From Hydrogenoanaerobacterium saccharovorans (GTDB taxonomy: Bacteria; Bacillota; Clostridia; Oscillospirales; Ruminococcaceae), in contig NZ_JACSNR010000002.1 in NCBI RefSeq assembly GCF_016901815.1, positions 186,001-250,000 of the forward strand: DNA of 64,000 nucleotides, read 5' to 3'. The translations under genes and the position numbers were made by a program. The notes under the pieces were generated by a model. The model did no database searches and had not been told where the DNA came from. It was given only the letters and a program-made list of their open reading frames with translations. Below, piece by piece: positions 8,036-16,844 of the stretch; position 1 is the first letter of the stretch; each line of letters begins with the position of its first letter.

Positions 8036-9328
8036 ATGCTCGATTCCCTGTATCTCAGACTGGCGGACCTCTCGCCCGCCGCCCTGATTATCATACCCCT
8101 TGCCATCATGTTCTTCTGCGCCTTCGGCATGACCCGCATCACCAAACGGCTGCGTCTGCCCAGCGTCACTGCCTACCTCACCGCCGGCATTCTCATCGGG
8201 CCCTGCTGCCTGAACCTGATCCCCCAGCCCATGATCGAAAAGACCGACTTCCTGGCGGACCTGGCTCTCTGCTTCATCGCCTTCAGCGCCGGGGAGTTCT
8301 TCAAGCTCGAAACCCTGCGCAAAAACGGCTGGAAGGTGGTCTGGGTCACCATCGCCGAAGCCTGTGCCGCTTCGCTGGTGGTATTCGGGGTCACCCGGTT
8401 CCTGCTGGGGCTGAGCCTGCCATTCTGCGTGGTGCTGGCTGCCCTCGCCAGCGCCACCGCCCCGGCCTCCACCATGATGACCATCCGTCAGACCGGTGCT
8501 CAGGGGGAACTGGTGGACACCCTGCTGCAGGTGGTGGCTCTGGACGATGTGGTGAGCCTGCTGGCGTACAGCGCTGCCATTGCCTTTGCCCTGCACAGCC
8601 TCACCGGGCGCTCCTCGGACCCGGTGGGCGACCTGCTGGTGCCCATCGGCACCACTCTGGGCATGCTGATACTGGGCGGCGTATGCGGACTGCTGCTCAA
8701 ATGGCTGCTCCCCGCCACCCGCACCACTGACAACCGTCTGATCCTGGCTCTGGGCGTTCTCTTTGCCTTCTGCGGGCTCTGCGATATGCTGGAAGTTTCC
8801 CCGCTGCTGGGGTGCATGTCCATGGGCATGGTGTATATCAACCTCACCGGCGACGACCTGCTCTTTGCCCAGCTGGCGAGCTTCTCTCCGCCCATTCTGC
8901 TGCTCTTCTTCGTGCGGTCGGGGCTCTGCTTTGACCTCGGCGCCCTCTTCTCCGCCAGCCCGGACGGCTCCGGGTCACTGCTCACCATCGGTATTCTCTA
9001 CTTCTTTGCCCGCATCATCGGGAAGTATGCCGGAGCCTGGCTGGGCTGCCGCACGGCCGGGCTCTCTCAGCCGGTCTGCCGCTGTCTGGGGCTGGCGCTG
9101 ATCCCCCAGGCCGGTGTGTCCATCGGACTGGCTGCCCTCTGCGCCCGCACCCTGGGAGGCGGCATCGGCAGCGACCTCTACACCATCATCATGGCGTCCA
9201 GTGTGTTCTATGAGCTCATCGGGCCGGGGTGTGCCAAGCTGGCGCTCTATCTCTCCCACTCCTATACCCCGGCGCCCAAGCCGGAACACCGCACCGCCGC
9301 CGTACCGGAACTGGCGCCCAACTCATAA
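8036..9328 (+). CDS. Cation:proton antiporter (CPA2-like)
   Basis: This 430-residue integral membrane protein has about 12 hydrophobic segments. The CPA2 signature is seen as RLPSVTAYLTAGILIGP near residue 45 and the DDVV motif (ALDDVVSLLAY) in the middle, where acidic residues bind the cation or proton. The C-terminal cytosolic KTN/NAD domain of KefB/KefC is absent, so it is the short transport-only form. The ATG follows AGGAGGA. It is divergent from a LysR regulator, and a second antiporter gene lies beyond that. The transported ion (Na+ or K+) cannot be told from sequence. Confidence 0.9.
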   Translation: MLDSLYLRLADLSPAALIIIPLAIMFFCAFGMTRITKRLRLPSVTAYLTAGILIGPCCLNLIPQPMIEKTDFLADLALCFIAFSAGEFFKLETLRKNGWKVVWVTIAEACAASLVVFGVTRFLLGLSLPFCVVLAALASATAPASTMMTIRQTGAQGELVDTLLQVVALDDVVSLLAYSAAIAFALHSLTGRSSDPVGDLLVPIGTTLGMLILGGVCGLLLKWLLPATRTTDNRLILALGVLFAFCGLCDMLEVSPLLGCMSMGMVYINLTGDDLLFAQLASFSPPILLLFFVRSGLCFDLGALFSASPDGSGSLLTIGILYFFARIIGKYAGAWLGCRTAGLSQPVCRCLGLALIPQAGVSIGLAALCARTLGGGIGSDLYTIIMASSVFYELIGPGCAKLALYLSHSYTPAPKPEHRTAAVPELAPNS

Positions 9329-9344
9329 CCTTCCCCAGGACGCA

Positions 9345-9378
9345 GAAAAGCCCCCTGCCAGCCGGCAGAGGGCTTTTT
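9345..9378. terminator. Bidirectional terminator
   Basis: AAAAGCCCCCTGCC pairs with GGCAGAGGGCTTTT, with T/A runs on both sides, between the converging antiporter and GlgB-like genes. Confidence 0.88.
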
Positions 9379-9387
9379 ATGGTTCTA

Positions 9388-11286
9388 TCAGTCGGGCTGG
9401 ACATCGTACCGCAGGTACAGCACACTGTACGGAGCCAGTTCCAGTTCGGCATACTGGTCAAAGCTGCCATACTCCCGGGGCACCGGCAGAATCCGCCGGT
9501 TCTCCTCGGTCTGGGTGCCGCCGTACCGGGTCAGGTTGGAGTCAAAGATCACAGTGTAGGTCTTTTCCTCGGGCAGGCCCAGCTTGTAATCGCAGGCGGT
9601 ATCCGAGAAGTTGCACACCACCAGCAGCTCGTCCCCTTCCTCATCGATCCGGGAGAAGGCCACTACATCCGGGTCGGTACGGCCCGGGTCGATCCAGTAA
9701 AAGCTGCCCTTGTTGGACTCGTCCTGCCAGAGGGGACAGTTCCTGGCATAGATATGATTGAGCTCCCGGATGCAGGTCTGCATCTGACGGTGCCCCTCAT
9801 TCTCGAGCAGATCCCATTCCAGCTGGCTGTGGTAATCCCACTGGCCCACCTGACCGAACTCGCTGCCCATGAAGCTCATCTTCTTGCCCGGGAAGGCCAT
9901 CATAAAGCCGAAGAAACTGCGGACACCCGCCATCTTCTCGGCCTCCAGGCCGGGGAACTTCTCCAGCAGGCTGCGCTTGCCGTAGACAAACTCCTTATAG
10001 GAGAGGGGCAGGATATAGTCCTCCTCAAAGGCAGTGGTGGCACTGAACACCAGACGGTCCAGATTGTAGGCACGGTATTCCGGCGCCAGCGAGAAGTAGT
10101 TCATCATCGCCTCGGTCCAGCGCACATTCCACATATGGGTAAAGCCCAGACCGCCATGCAGCACCGGCAGGGTCATGTTCTCAAAGCCGGAAAACTCCTC
10201 GCCGATCATCAGCGCGCCCGGCACCTCCGCCTGGACTGTTTCATTGAGACGCTTGAGGAAGTCAATGGCTTCGAGGTTCTCCCGTCCGCCCTGGATATTG
10301 GGGGTCCATTCCCAGGACTCCTTGCCATAGTCCAGATAGAGCATCGAGGAGACATTGTTGAGCCGCAGGCCGTCCATGTGGTACTCCTCCAGCCAGTAGA
10401 GGGCATTGGAGATCAGGAACTCCCGTACCTCCTGCCGTCCGTAGTCAAAGACACGGGTATCCCACTGGCTGTGCTCCCGCTTCATGGGGTCGCTGTATTC
10501 ATAACAGCTGCCGCCGTCCAGATCGATCAGGCCATAGCTGTCCTTGGGGAAGTGGGCAATATTCCAGTCCATGAGCACGCCGATGCCCAGCTGATGGCAC
10601 CGGTCCACCAGCTTCCGGAGTCCGTCAGGATCGCCGTACCGGAAGGTGGGCGAGAAATAATTGGTGGTGCGGTAACCCCAGGCCCCGTCAAAGCTGTATT
10701 CCATCAGCGGGGTCAGTTCCAGATAGTTGTAGCCCATTTCATGGACATAATCCGGCAGGGTATCAGCCAGTTCCGCATAGGTGCAGAGCCGTCCGTCCTC
10801 ATGGCGGCGCCAGGACCCCGCATGCACCTGATAGATATTGATGGGCCGCCCGTGACCAAAGCTCTTCCGCTCGGTCATCCAGCTGTCATCACCCCAGGCA
10901 TAGCAGTCCGCCCCAGCCACCATCGAATCATTCTGGGGCTGCGGTGTGGTACGCACTCCATAGGGGTCCATCTTGAGCAATGTGTTCCCATTGGCAGCGA
11001 TCATACAATATTTATAGGCCGTGCCTGCCGGCAGACCGGAAATAAAGCACTCCCAGACACCCTGATCGTCCACCCGGCGCATCCGGGCAGCCTTGGGGTC
11101 CCAGCCATTGAAGTCCCCGACCACCGATACGCCAGTGGCATTGGGTGCCCAGACCCGGAAGGTAACCCCTTCTTCTCCGGTGCGTTTGCGGGTCAGATGC
11201 GCACCGAAATAGGTATGGGCTCTGGGCTCTGTTCCATTGTGGAACCGCTCCAGAAAGGCTGCGTCCTGTTTTGAGATTCTTGCCAT
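9388..11286 (-). CDS. GlgB-like GH13 protein lacking catalytic Asp residues
   Basis: The 632-residue product matches 1,4-alpha-glucan branching enzyme along its whole length: an N-terminal CBM48-like domain (about 35-130), the GH13 barrel (about 150-530) and a C-terminal beta domain. The catalytic sites are altered. The nucleophile in DGLRVDAV is Asn310 (DGLRLNNV). The transition-state Asp and its His in LSHDEVVHGK are Lys431 and Tyr430 (LSYKEFVYGK). The acid/base Glu (GEEFSG) and the DW...HFPKD block are kept. Branching activity is therefore unlikely; a glucan-binding or regulatory role is possible. No other glg gene is nearby. It is a single gene with its own promoter. Confidence 0.9.
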   Translation of the reverse strand: MARISKQDAAFLERFHNGTEPRAHTYFGAHLTRKRTGEEGVTFRVWAPNATGVSVVGDFNGWDPKAARMRRVDDQGVWECFISGLPAGTAYKYCMIAANGNTLLKMDPYGVRTTPQPQNDSMVAGADCYAWGDDSWMTERKSFGHGRPINIYQVHAGSWRRHEDGRLCTYAELADTLPDYVHEMGYNYLELTPLMEYSFDGAWGYRTTNYFSPTFRYGDPDGLRKLVDRCHQLGIGVLMDWNIAHFPKDSYGLIDLDGGSCYEYSDPMKREHSQWDTRVFDYGRQEVREFLISNALYWLEEYHMDGLRLNNVSSMLYLDYGKESWEWTPNIQGGRENLEAIDFLKRLNETVQAEVPGALMIGEEFSGFENMTLPVLHGGLGFTHMWNVRWTEAMMNYFSLAPEYRAYNLDRLVFSATTAFEEDYILPLSYKEFVYGKRSLLEKFPGLEAEKMAGVRSFFGFMMAFPGKKMSFMGSEFGQVGQWDYHSQLEWDLLENEGHRQMQTCIRELNHIYARNCPLWQDESNKGSFYWIDPGRTDPDVVAFSRIDEEGDELLVVCNFSDTACDYKLGLPEEKTYTVIFDSNLTRYGGTQTEENRRILPVPREYGSFDQYAELELAPYSVLYLRYDVQPD

Positions 11287-11309
11287 ACAGATCCCCCCTT
11301 GTACCTATA

Positions 11310-11338
11310 ATATTATCAGTATTTTGGCTGTTTTTCAA
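11310..11338 (-). promoter_or_regulatory. Promoter of the GlgB-like gene
   Basis: On the minus strand TTGAAA, 17-bp spacer, TAATAT, 24 bp before the start codon. Confidence 0.65.
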
Positions 11339-11411
11339 TATGGAGAGCGTTTCCTCCGGGAATTTTGACCGGGATATTGCGGCAGTTCTTCGTGGTTTTT
11401 ACCGAAATGCG

Positions 11412-11440
11412 TTGATTTGACTGCACAAAAATGGTATAGT
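11412..11440 (+). promoter_or_regulatory. Promoter of the C69 dipeptidase gene
   Basis: TTGATT, 17-bp spacer, TATAGT, followed by AGAAAGGAG and the start codon about 40 bp later. Confidence 0.7.
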
Positions 11441-11481
11441 AATAATAATGACTATTCATCGAGCAGAAAGGAGTTCTGAAC

Positions 11482-12945
11482 ATGATCCGTTTCATGGCAG
11501 ATACAGAAAAATATCCCCGTACGGACTGCAGCACCATCATTGTGGGCAAGAACGCTACCACAACCGGTCGGGTGCTGGTAGGCCACAATGAGGACGACCC
11601 CGGCTGTATGGTACAGTCCCATCTGGTACCCCGCATGCAGCATGCTGAGGGTGAAACAGTCCGCTTTGCAGACGGCACCGCCGTTATCGACCAGGTTCCT
11701 GAAACCTGCGCTTATTACTGGTCCGAGTTCCGCAGCCTGAATGGTGAGGCCTTTGCCGATGCCTTTATCAATGAATACGGCGTATCGGTGGTTTCCAACG
11801 GCTGTGTGGATTCCAAGCACCCCGAGGGTGTTACCGGCGGTATGGGTTATGCCCTGCGCCGTCTGATCGCTGAGCGTGCCCACTCCGCCCGGGAAGGCGT
11901 GGAGATCGCCGCTGCCCTGGTGGAAAAGTACGGCTACTACTCCACCCGTTCCTATGCCATCTGCGATAAGGACGAGGGCTGGATTTTCCAGGTTGTAATC
12001 GGTCACAACTTTGTGGCACAGCGTGTGGGTGATGATGAAATCCAGTATATCCCCAACTGGCTGACCATCCGGAATGTGGACTTCAACGATACCGAGCACA
12101 AGAATTTCTACTTCTCCAAGACCCTGCTGTCCGACGCTCTGGAAAACGGCTGGTACAAGCCCGCCAAGGAAGGCGATTACTCCGACTTCGACTTTGCCCT
12201 GACCTATCAGGAAGGCAATGCTGTAATCCCCTCCAATATGTGGCGTTCCGACCTGGCCTGGCGCCAGATCACCGGCACAGAACCGGTTCCGCACCGCACC
12301 TTCTCCATCAAGGCACCCCGCAAGTATGGCGTGGAGGACCTCAAGAAGATCCTGCGCTCCCACTACGATGGTCATGAGGAGGACCTCAAGACCGATCCCA
12401 AGATGAGCCCCCACCGCTATGGCATCTGCCGTGATACCACTGTGGAGAGCATGGTGATCGACTTTGCCGATATTCCTGAGCTGACCTGCGTATGGCGTGC
12501 TTTCCCGCGTCCCTGCATCGCTCCCTATCTGCCCTGGTATGTAGGCATCACCAAGCTGCCCAAGGGCTATGAGAACTTCGGCGCCAAGACCGCACTGGCT
12601 TCTCACTTTGCCGTTGACCCCGCCGAGTTCCGCTATGACAGCAGCCGGGCTTACTGGGCCTTCCACATGCTGGAGAACATCATGGAGTTCGACTATCAGT
12701 TCTGCGAGGAGAAGGTTCATGGCGACATCGAGAAGATGGAAGCTGCCATGACTGCTGCCAAGCCGCTGATCGACGAGGCTTACCGCAAGCTGGCTGAGAC
12801 CTCTCCGGAGTATGCCCGTCAGCTGCTCACCGACTACACCGCTGCTCAGGCACAGAAGGCCTGGGAGTGGGCAGAGCAGACCGCTCTGGAGCTGGTAGAC
12901 ATGAAGAATGCCGCCAACATGGACTTCTGGAGAAGCAAGCTCTGA
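11482..12945 (+). CDS. C69-family dipeptidase (PepD type)
   Basis: This 487-residue protein belongs to the Ntn-hydrolase peptidase family C69. The predicted N-terminal nucleophile is Cys16 (TDCSTIIVGKNAT), which would be exposed by removal of a 15-residue propeptide. Further family blocks are GHNEDDPG and the GGMGYALRRLIAERA segment. It has no clear signal peptide, so it is probably cytosolic and degrades dipeptides. It uses GCT/GGT/CGT codons more than its neighbours, a sign of high expression. It is a single gene with its own promoter and terminator. Confidence 0.92.
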   Translation: MIRFMADTEKYPRTDCSTIIVGKNATTTGRVLVGHNEDDPGCMVQSHLVPRMQHAEGETVRFADGTAVIDQVPETCAYYWSEFRSLNGEAFADAFINEYGVSVVSNGCVDSKHPEGVTGGMGYALRRLIAERAHSAREGVEIAAALVEKYGYYSTRSYAICDKDEGWIFQVVIGHNFVAQRVGDDEIQYIPNWLTIRNVDFNDTEHKNFYFSKTLLSDALENGWYKPAKEGDYSDFDFALTYQEGNAVIPSNMWRSDLAWRQITGTEPVPHRTFSIKAPRKYGVEDLKKILRSHYDGHEEDLKTDPKMSPHRYGICRDTTVESMVIDFADIPELTCVWRAFPRPCIAPYLPWYVGITKLPKGYENFGAKTALASHFAVDPAEFRYDSSRAYWAFHMLENIMEFDYQFCEEKVHGDIEKMEAAMTAAKPLIDEAYRKLAETSPEYARQLLTDYTAAQAQKAWEWAEQTALELVDMKNAANMDFWRSKL

Positions 12946-12968
12946 TTCTGAATCCGTTGACTCAAAGG

Positions 12969-13000
12969 ACCTCTGTCCCCTGGGACAGGGGTTCTTTTTT
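12969..13000 (+). terminator. Terminator of the dipeptidase gene
   Basis: ACCTCTGTCCC pairs with GGGACAGGGGT (one wobble pair), followed by TCTTTTTT. Confidence 0.88.
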
Positions 13001-13008
13001 ATGCTGTA

Positions 13009-13115
13009 AAAAAGGCAGAGCCCGTAATGGCCCTGCCTTTTTGCTTGGATGGAAGAAAACAAAACTGTTTATAAGAAGATATGCTCACCTGTGTCGACGG
13101 TGTGAGCCTGCGGCA
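13009..13115. repeat. 107-bp direct repeat, copy A, with terminator hairpin
   Basis: This is nearly identical to 15125-15231. Its first 34 bp form a hairpin, AAAAAGGCAGAGCC with GGCCCTGCCTTTTT, that can terminate on either strand and probably ends the long transcript of the NPDTGR gene at 13660-14721. A weaker look-alike hairpin is at 25427-25455. Confidence 0.8.
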
Positions 13116-13572
13116 GAACAGCCGCCAGGATTCCCCTTGGGGCGGGAAATCCCCATTCGGGCAGAGATTGGGAGAGAATCACCGGAACCCCCTGCTGCCC
13201 GAAATCGGGATTCCTGCGCTGTTTGCGGCGCGACCGCCTCCGGTTTTCCACCGGAAAGAAAGGCTGGTTTCCCGGCTTTGGCAGATGGACACAGCCCATC
13301 TGTCAGTCCTGCGGGAGCGGGCACTGTCCGCCCCACAGCCGGAACCCGAAGGTTTTTTTGACAATCCCGGCGAGGATCGGAACACCGTTCCAACCCTTCA
13401 AGGGAAACCGGGAACCTGAGATGGCCCGGCGATGTTCGGAACACAGTTCCAGGCTCAGTCCCGGGGCGGTGGATCACATCTGTGTGAAGCCCGCCGGGAC
13501 CAGAGGCCATCTTTTACACCACAACATCGCGCGAAACAAAACTCGCCGCCAGGTTCTCTCTGTTTTGCCTTG
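13116..13572 (-). other. Long non-coding stretch downstream of NPDTGR gene 1
   Basis: No credible gene is seen: the frames that stay open are Arg/Pro/Ser-rich shadows without homologous features. On the minus strand it lies between the stop codon and the terminator of the NPDTGR gene, so it is probably a 3' untranslated region of about 650 nt. A degenerate copy of the hairpin repeat is visible around 13520-13550. Confidence 0.5.
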
Positions 13573-13646
13573 CCACGACATCTGAAGCGTCAGCTCAGAC
13601 CTTGAACCCAAAGGCGATATTTGGCAAAGCCAAATTCGCTGTGTCG
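13573..13646. repeat. Hairpin repeats downstream of NPDTGR gene 1
   Basis: There are two units of a palindromic repeat with the pattern CGACATTTG-arm-loop-arm-CAAATTCGCTGTGTC. The first (13573-13600) is truncated or degenerate. The second (13614-13646) is complete, with arms TTTGGC and GCCAAA. The same family occurs at 15541-15683 and 40786-40977, each time just after an NPDTGR gene. Confidence 0.75.
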
Positions 13647-13665
13647 GTAAGTCAAAGACTTACCG
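13645..13665. repeat. Palindrome overlapping the stop codon of NPDTGR gene 1
   Basis: Perfect arms CGGTAAGTC and GACTTACCG with a 3-bp loop. The TAA of the first-read arm (minus strand) is the stop codon. Confidence 0.85.
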
Positions 13666-14721
13666 ACCGGTGTCGGGGTTCTCCTTGCCGCTGTCGGTGC
13701 TGCTGGAACCGGTGGAAGAGCTGCCCTCTTCCTTGTCCTCAGTGGTGGTCTTGGTGTCCAGCTTGGTGTCGGATACAGCATAGCTGGTCAGGGTACGGGT
13801 GGTCAGCTTCCAAGCCTCGTAGTCCTCGTCCCACTTGGCATCCAGTTCCTTAGCGCCGTCAGCAGTTACCTCGTACAGGTAGCTGTCCTCCTTGGCGTAG
13901 ATGTACAGAGTACCGTTGCGGTTGAAGGAAGGCTCACCAGTGAAGTTCAGGAAGTCAATGTTGGCATCCTTGTACATAGCAGCAAACTCAGCGTTGAAGT
14001 CAGTGTTGTACTTCAGGTTCAGCTTGCCCTGGCCGCTTGCATTGACAGTGAACAGTGCCTCTTCGCCGAACTCGATGTCGATCTCGCCGCAGTCCTCAGC
14101 AAACTTTACAATGGCGCCGCCCTTGCCCAGATCACCGCCGTCATACTTGTCCAGCATGGTGGTGGTGGAAGCATAGCTGGTGTCGAACGCGAACTTGTTC
14201 TGCTTGATGGCATCATTGGCCTTGGAGCTGGTCTTGGCAACGCTCAGAGTACCAGCCAGGTCGAATACCTTGGAAGACTCGGTCTCGGGCAGGGTTACAA
14301 CCACAGCGTAACCATAGCCGTAATTGCCGTCAACGCCCTTGAACTTTACATACTTGATCTCAGGGTTTTCATCCAGGCTGCCGACCTTCCAGTTGGCATA
14401 GGCCTTGTAGCCCTTGATGTCGCTGCTGGTGGGCTGAGTCAGCTCCCCGCTCTCAACAGTGGAGTTGGAGTTCTTGTCGTCCCACTTCAGGATCGGAATG
14501 TAGATCTTGGAACCAGCTTCCAGGTTCTTCAGACCAGCCAGAGTATCGTCATCATACTTGCCGTCATCGTCCTGATCTGCGTAAACAGTTGCTCCATTAC
14601 CTGTTGCGTCAGTCTTGTAACCCAGGACAAAGCCCATATCCTTGGTGGTATCGGCGAAAGCCACCGATGTCAGGCTGACAGTCATAACAGCTGCCAGTAC
14701 AGTTGCAAAAATCTTGTTCAT
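13660..14721 (-). CDS. Secreted NPDTGR-terminal protein 1
   Basis: This 353-residue exported protein has an unknown role. A signal peptide spans residues 1-23 (cut after VAFA). An acidic DQDDDGKYDD calcium-type loop lies near residue 50. A family-wide C-terminal domain of about 100 residues includes GQGKLNLKYNTDFN, FTGEPSFNRNGTLYIYA and WDEDYEAWKLTTRTLTSY. A Ser/Thr/Glu-rich linker follows, and the chain ends exactly in NPDTGR. The start is the ATG at 14721 behind AAGGAGG; longer readings lack a signal peptide at the N-terminus. It is first of three tandem paralogs. The linker plus NPDTG resembles a sortase-anchored protein, but there is no membrane helix or basic tail after the motif. Confidence 0.9.
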   Translation of the reverse strand: MNKIFATVLAAVMTVSLTSVAFADTTKDMGFVLGYKTDATGNGATVYADQDDDGKYDDDTLAGLKNLEAGSKIYIPILKWDDKNSNSTVESGELTQPTSSDIKGYKAYANWKVGSLDENPEIKYVKFKGVDGNYGYGYAVVVTLPETESSKVFDLAGTLSVAKTSSKANDAIKQNKFAFDTSYASTTTMLDKYDGGDLGKGGAIVKFAEDCGEIDIEFGEEALFTVNASGQGKLNLKYNTDFNAEFAAMYKDANIDFLNFTGEPSFNRNGTLYIYAKEDSYLYEVTADGAKELDAKWDEDYEAWKLTTRTLTSYAVSDTKLDTKTTTEDKEEGSSSTGSSSTDSGKENPDTGR

Positions 14722-14772
14722 GTTTTTTGCCTCCTTTGAGTGTTTCATAGGTTTGTTCTCCCTACGCCCCAA

Positions 14773-14835
14773 ATCATACAGGAAGCTGTCGAAAAAGGCA
14801 ATGGTAATTGTTGCTTGTTTGTAATTCTTTCGTAA
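14773..14835 (-). promoter_or_regulatory. Promoter with three 11-bp-spaced activator boxes (NPDTGR gene 1)
   Basis: On the minus strand: TTACGA (14830-14835), TTACAA (14819-14824) and CAACAA (14808-14813) at exact 11-bp steps, then -35 TTGCCT (14796-14801), 17-bp spacer, -10 TATGAT (14773-14778). The nearest box begins 30 bp from the -10 edge. The layout is that of PhoB/PhoP-type direct-repeat sites. Confidence 0.75.
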
Positions 14836-14845
14836 TTTATTAACA

Positions 14846-15124
14846 TTTGTCGCACAAAAAATTCCATATCAGTGAATAGATCGTTACAAATATAACAGAT
14901 TTATGTGAATTCTGGGCCATTTTGAACTTAAAATCAAACAAATACATCGATTTGTACAAATGTTCCACTTGGGTGAATTTGGGAAATATGACAAAATAGT
15001 TACAGTATCCAAAATTGGTATAAAATACATAATTTTGTATTTTCTTAGAAATTGCTTCCAGAAAGTTCTTGGGACTGCCAGGAACTGTCCGGCGATCCAT
15101 CCAAAACCAGAATTCCACCCATAG
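14846..15124. other. AT-rich spacer upstream of NPDTGR gene 1
   Basis: About 280 bp of clearly lower GC than the surroundings. No gene or repeat is seen in it. It probably only separates the promoter from the terminator of the next paralog. Confidence 0.4.
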
Positions 15125-15231
15125 AAAAAGGCAGAGCCCGTAATGGCCCTGCCTTTTTGCTTGGATGGAAGAAAAACAAATCTGTTTGTAAGAAGAGATG
15201 CTCACTCTGTTTCGACGATGCGAGCCGGCGG
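15125..15231. repeat. 107-bp direct repeat, copy B, with terminator hairpin
   Basis: This is the partner of 13009-13115; differences are a few substitutions and one-base indels. The AAAAAGGCAG...CTGCCTTTTT hairpin ends the transcript of the NPDTGR gene at 15702-16793. The approximately 300 bp that follow (to about 15540) hold no gene I can support and are probably its 3' untranslated region. Confidence 0.8.
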
Positions 15232-15540
15232 TTGGAGTGCCGCCAGTGAGGGGGAAAACCTTGACTGCAATCGGTTTTCTATCCGGGTTGATCTGCCCAT
15301 CTCCGACACTGTCGGTCTGGGCTGGATCTTACGGGAAAGCTGGATCACTGCCACCCGGCAGCAGCAATCAAACCTCTGGACCGGTCGGATTCATCATATC
15401 CGTCTTTCCCATGGCGGCGTCAGCGGTGTTCTGTGCACTTCTTCAGAATCCACTGTGCCGCTTTCCCGCAGCCGCAGCCGCTTCAGAAGGATCGGACTCC
15501 TGCGCGGCTGTGCTGCCAAGTTATCTCTGATTTACCTTGC

Positions 15541-15683
15541 CACGACATTTGAAGCCTCAGCTTCAAATTCGCTGTGTCAGGAGTCGCCACGATGTTTTGC
15601 GAAGCAAAACCCGCTGTGCTGCCAAGTTATCTCTGATTTACCTTGCCACGACATTTGAAGCGTCAGCTTCAAATTCGCCGCGT
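15541..15683. repeat. Cluster of three hairpin repeats downstream of NPDTGR gene 2
   Basis: Units at 15541-15578, 15587-15618 and 15646-15683 share the foot ACGACAT/ACGATG on one side and CGCTGTG/CGCCGCGTC on the other. The stem sequence changes: TTTGAAGC/GCTTCAAA in the outer two, TTTTGC/GCAAAA in the middle one. A segment CCAAGTTATCTCTGATTTAC also occurs twice. The change of both arms together shows that the fold is kept. Confidence 0.75.
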
Positions 15684-15708
15684 CGGTAAATCGTCTGCGA
15701 TTTACCGA
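15683..15708. repeat. Palindrome overlapping the stop codon of NPDTGR gene 2
   Basis: Perfect arms TCGGTAAATCG and CGATTTACCGA with a 4-bp loop. The TAA stop of the gene is in the stem. Confidence 0.85.
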
Positions 15709-16793
15709 CCAGTATCGGGGTTCGGCTTCTCGCTGGTATCGGTGCTGGAATCAGAACCGGTATCGGTGCTGGTATCCTCATCGGTGTCAGTATCCTCGTC
15801 GGTGGAGGTCTTGACATCCAGCTCTACATCCGATACAGCATAGCTGGTCAGGGTACGGGTGGTCAGCTTCCAGGCCTCGTAGTCCTCGTCCCAAACTGCA
15901 TCCAGCTCCTTGGCGCCGTCAGCAGTTACTTCGTACAGGTAGGTGTCCTCATCCGCATAGATGTACAGTGTACCGTTGCGGTTGAAGGAAGGCTCACCAG
16001 GGAAGTTCAGGAAGTCGATGTTGGCGTAGTCATACATTGCGGCAAAGTCGCTGTTGTAATCGGTGTCATACTTCAGGTTCAGGTCGCCCTGACCGTTGGC
16101 ATTGACTGTGAACAGTGCCTCCTCGCCGAACTCGATGTCGATCTCACCGCAGTCGTCAGCAAACTCTACGATGCCGCCGCCGTCCTCCAGAGTCTCAGTG
16201 CCATCGAAGTCCTCATAGATCTTAGCGCTGGAAGCGTAGGTGATGTCAAAGTCGAACTTGTTCTGATCGATAGCATCATCGGCCTTGGAGCTGGTCTTGG
16301 CAATAGCCAGAGTACCAGCCAGGTCAAAGTCCTTGGCAGAAGTGGTCTCAGGAATGTAAACTACTGCAGCATAGCCGTAGCCATAGGTGCCGCCTTCCTT
16401 CTGGAACTTCACATACTTGATCTCCGGGTCATCATCTACATCGCCGACCTTCCAGTCTGCATAGACCTTGTAGCCCTTGATGTCATCGCTTGTGGGCTGA
16501 ACCAGCTCACCGCTTTCAACGGTACCGGGAGTACCGCTGGTATCGTCATCATTCCACAGCAGAATGGGAACATAGATCTTAGTGCCAGCCTCCAGGGTGC
16601 CCAGGGCTTCCAGAGTGGTTTCATCGTAGTTGCCGTCATCATCCTGATCGGCATAAACGGTGGTACCAGTACCAGGAGTAGTGCCTTCCTTATAGCCCAG
16701 GACAAAGCCCTTTTCTTCAGTAGCAGCAAAAGCTACCGATGTCAGGCTGACTGTCATAACGGCAGCCAGGGTGGTTGCAAAGATCTTCTTCAT
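15702..16793 (-). CDS. Secreted NPDTGR-terminal protein 2
   Basis: This 363-residue paralog is closest to the protein encoded at 13660-14721. It has a signal peptide at residues 1-23, a calcium-type loop DQDDDGNYDE, the shared block IKGYKVYADWKVGDVDDDPE, the C-terminal domain (GQGDLNLKYDTDYN, FPGEPSFNRNGTLYIYA, WDEDYEAWKLTTRT), and a strongly acidic Thr/Asp/Ser linker of about 35 residues, ending in PNPDTGR. It starts at ATG behind AAGGAGG. The role is not known; export and surface display are inferred from the signal peptide, linker and NPDTG. The gene is expressed alone, with a 3' untranslated region of nearly 600 nt. Confidence 0.9.
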   Translation of the reverse strand: MKKIFATTLAAVMTVSLTSVAFAATEEKGFVLGYKEGTTPGTGTTVYADQDDDGNYDETTLEALGTLEAGTKIYVPILLWNDDDTSGTPGTVESGELVQPTSDDIKGYKVYADWKVGDVDDDPEIKYVKFQKEGGTYGYGYAAVVYIPETTSAKDFDLAGTLAIAKTSSKADDAIDQNKFDFDITYASSAKIYEDFDGTETLEDGGGIVEFADDCGEIDIEFGEEALFTVNANGQGDLNLKYDTDYNSDFAAMYDYANIDFLNFPGEPSFNRNGTLYIYADEDTYLYEVTADGAKELDAVWDEDYEAWKLTTRTLTSYAVSDVELDVKTSTDEDTDTDEDTSTDTGSDSSTDTSEKPNPDTGR

Positions 16794-16844
16794 AGTTGAG
16801 TTGCCTCCTTCAAATTAGTTCATAGGTGATTCCCTACGCTCCAA

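Noticed and set aside
13085-13510. 141-codon minus-strand frame in the tail of NPDTGR gene 1
   Set aside because: Arg/Pro/Gly-rich composition, no ribosome-binding site, no similarity to the frames in the matching tail of gene 2.
13573-15683. Integron-like attC cassette array
   Set aside because: Palindromes follow each gene as in cassettes, but the attC core GTTRRRY/RYYYAAC is missing and no integrase gene is present, so I describe them only as hairpin repeats.
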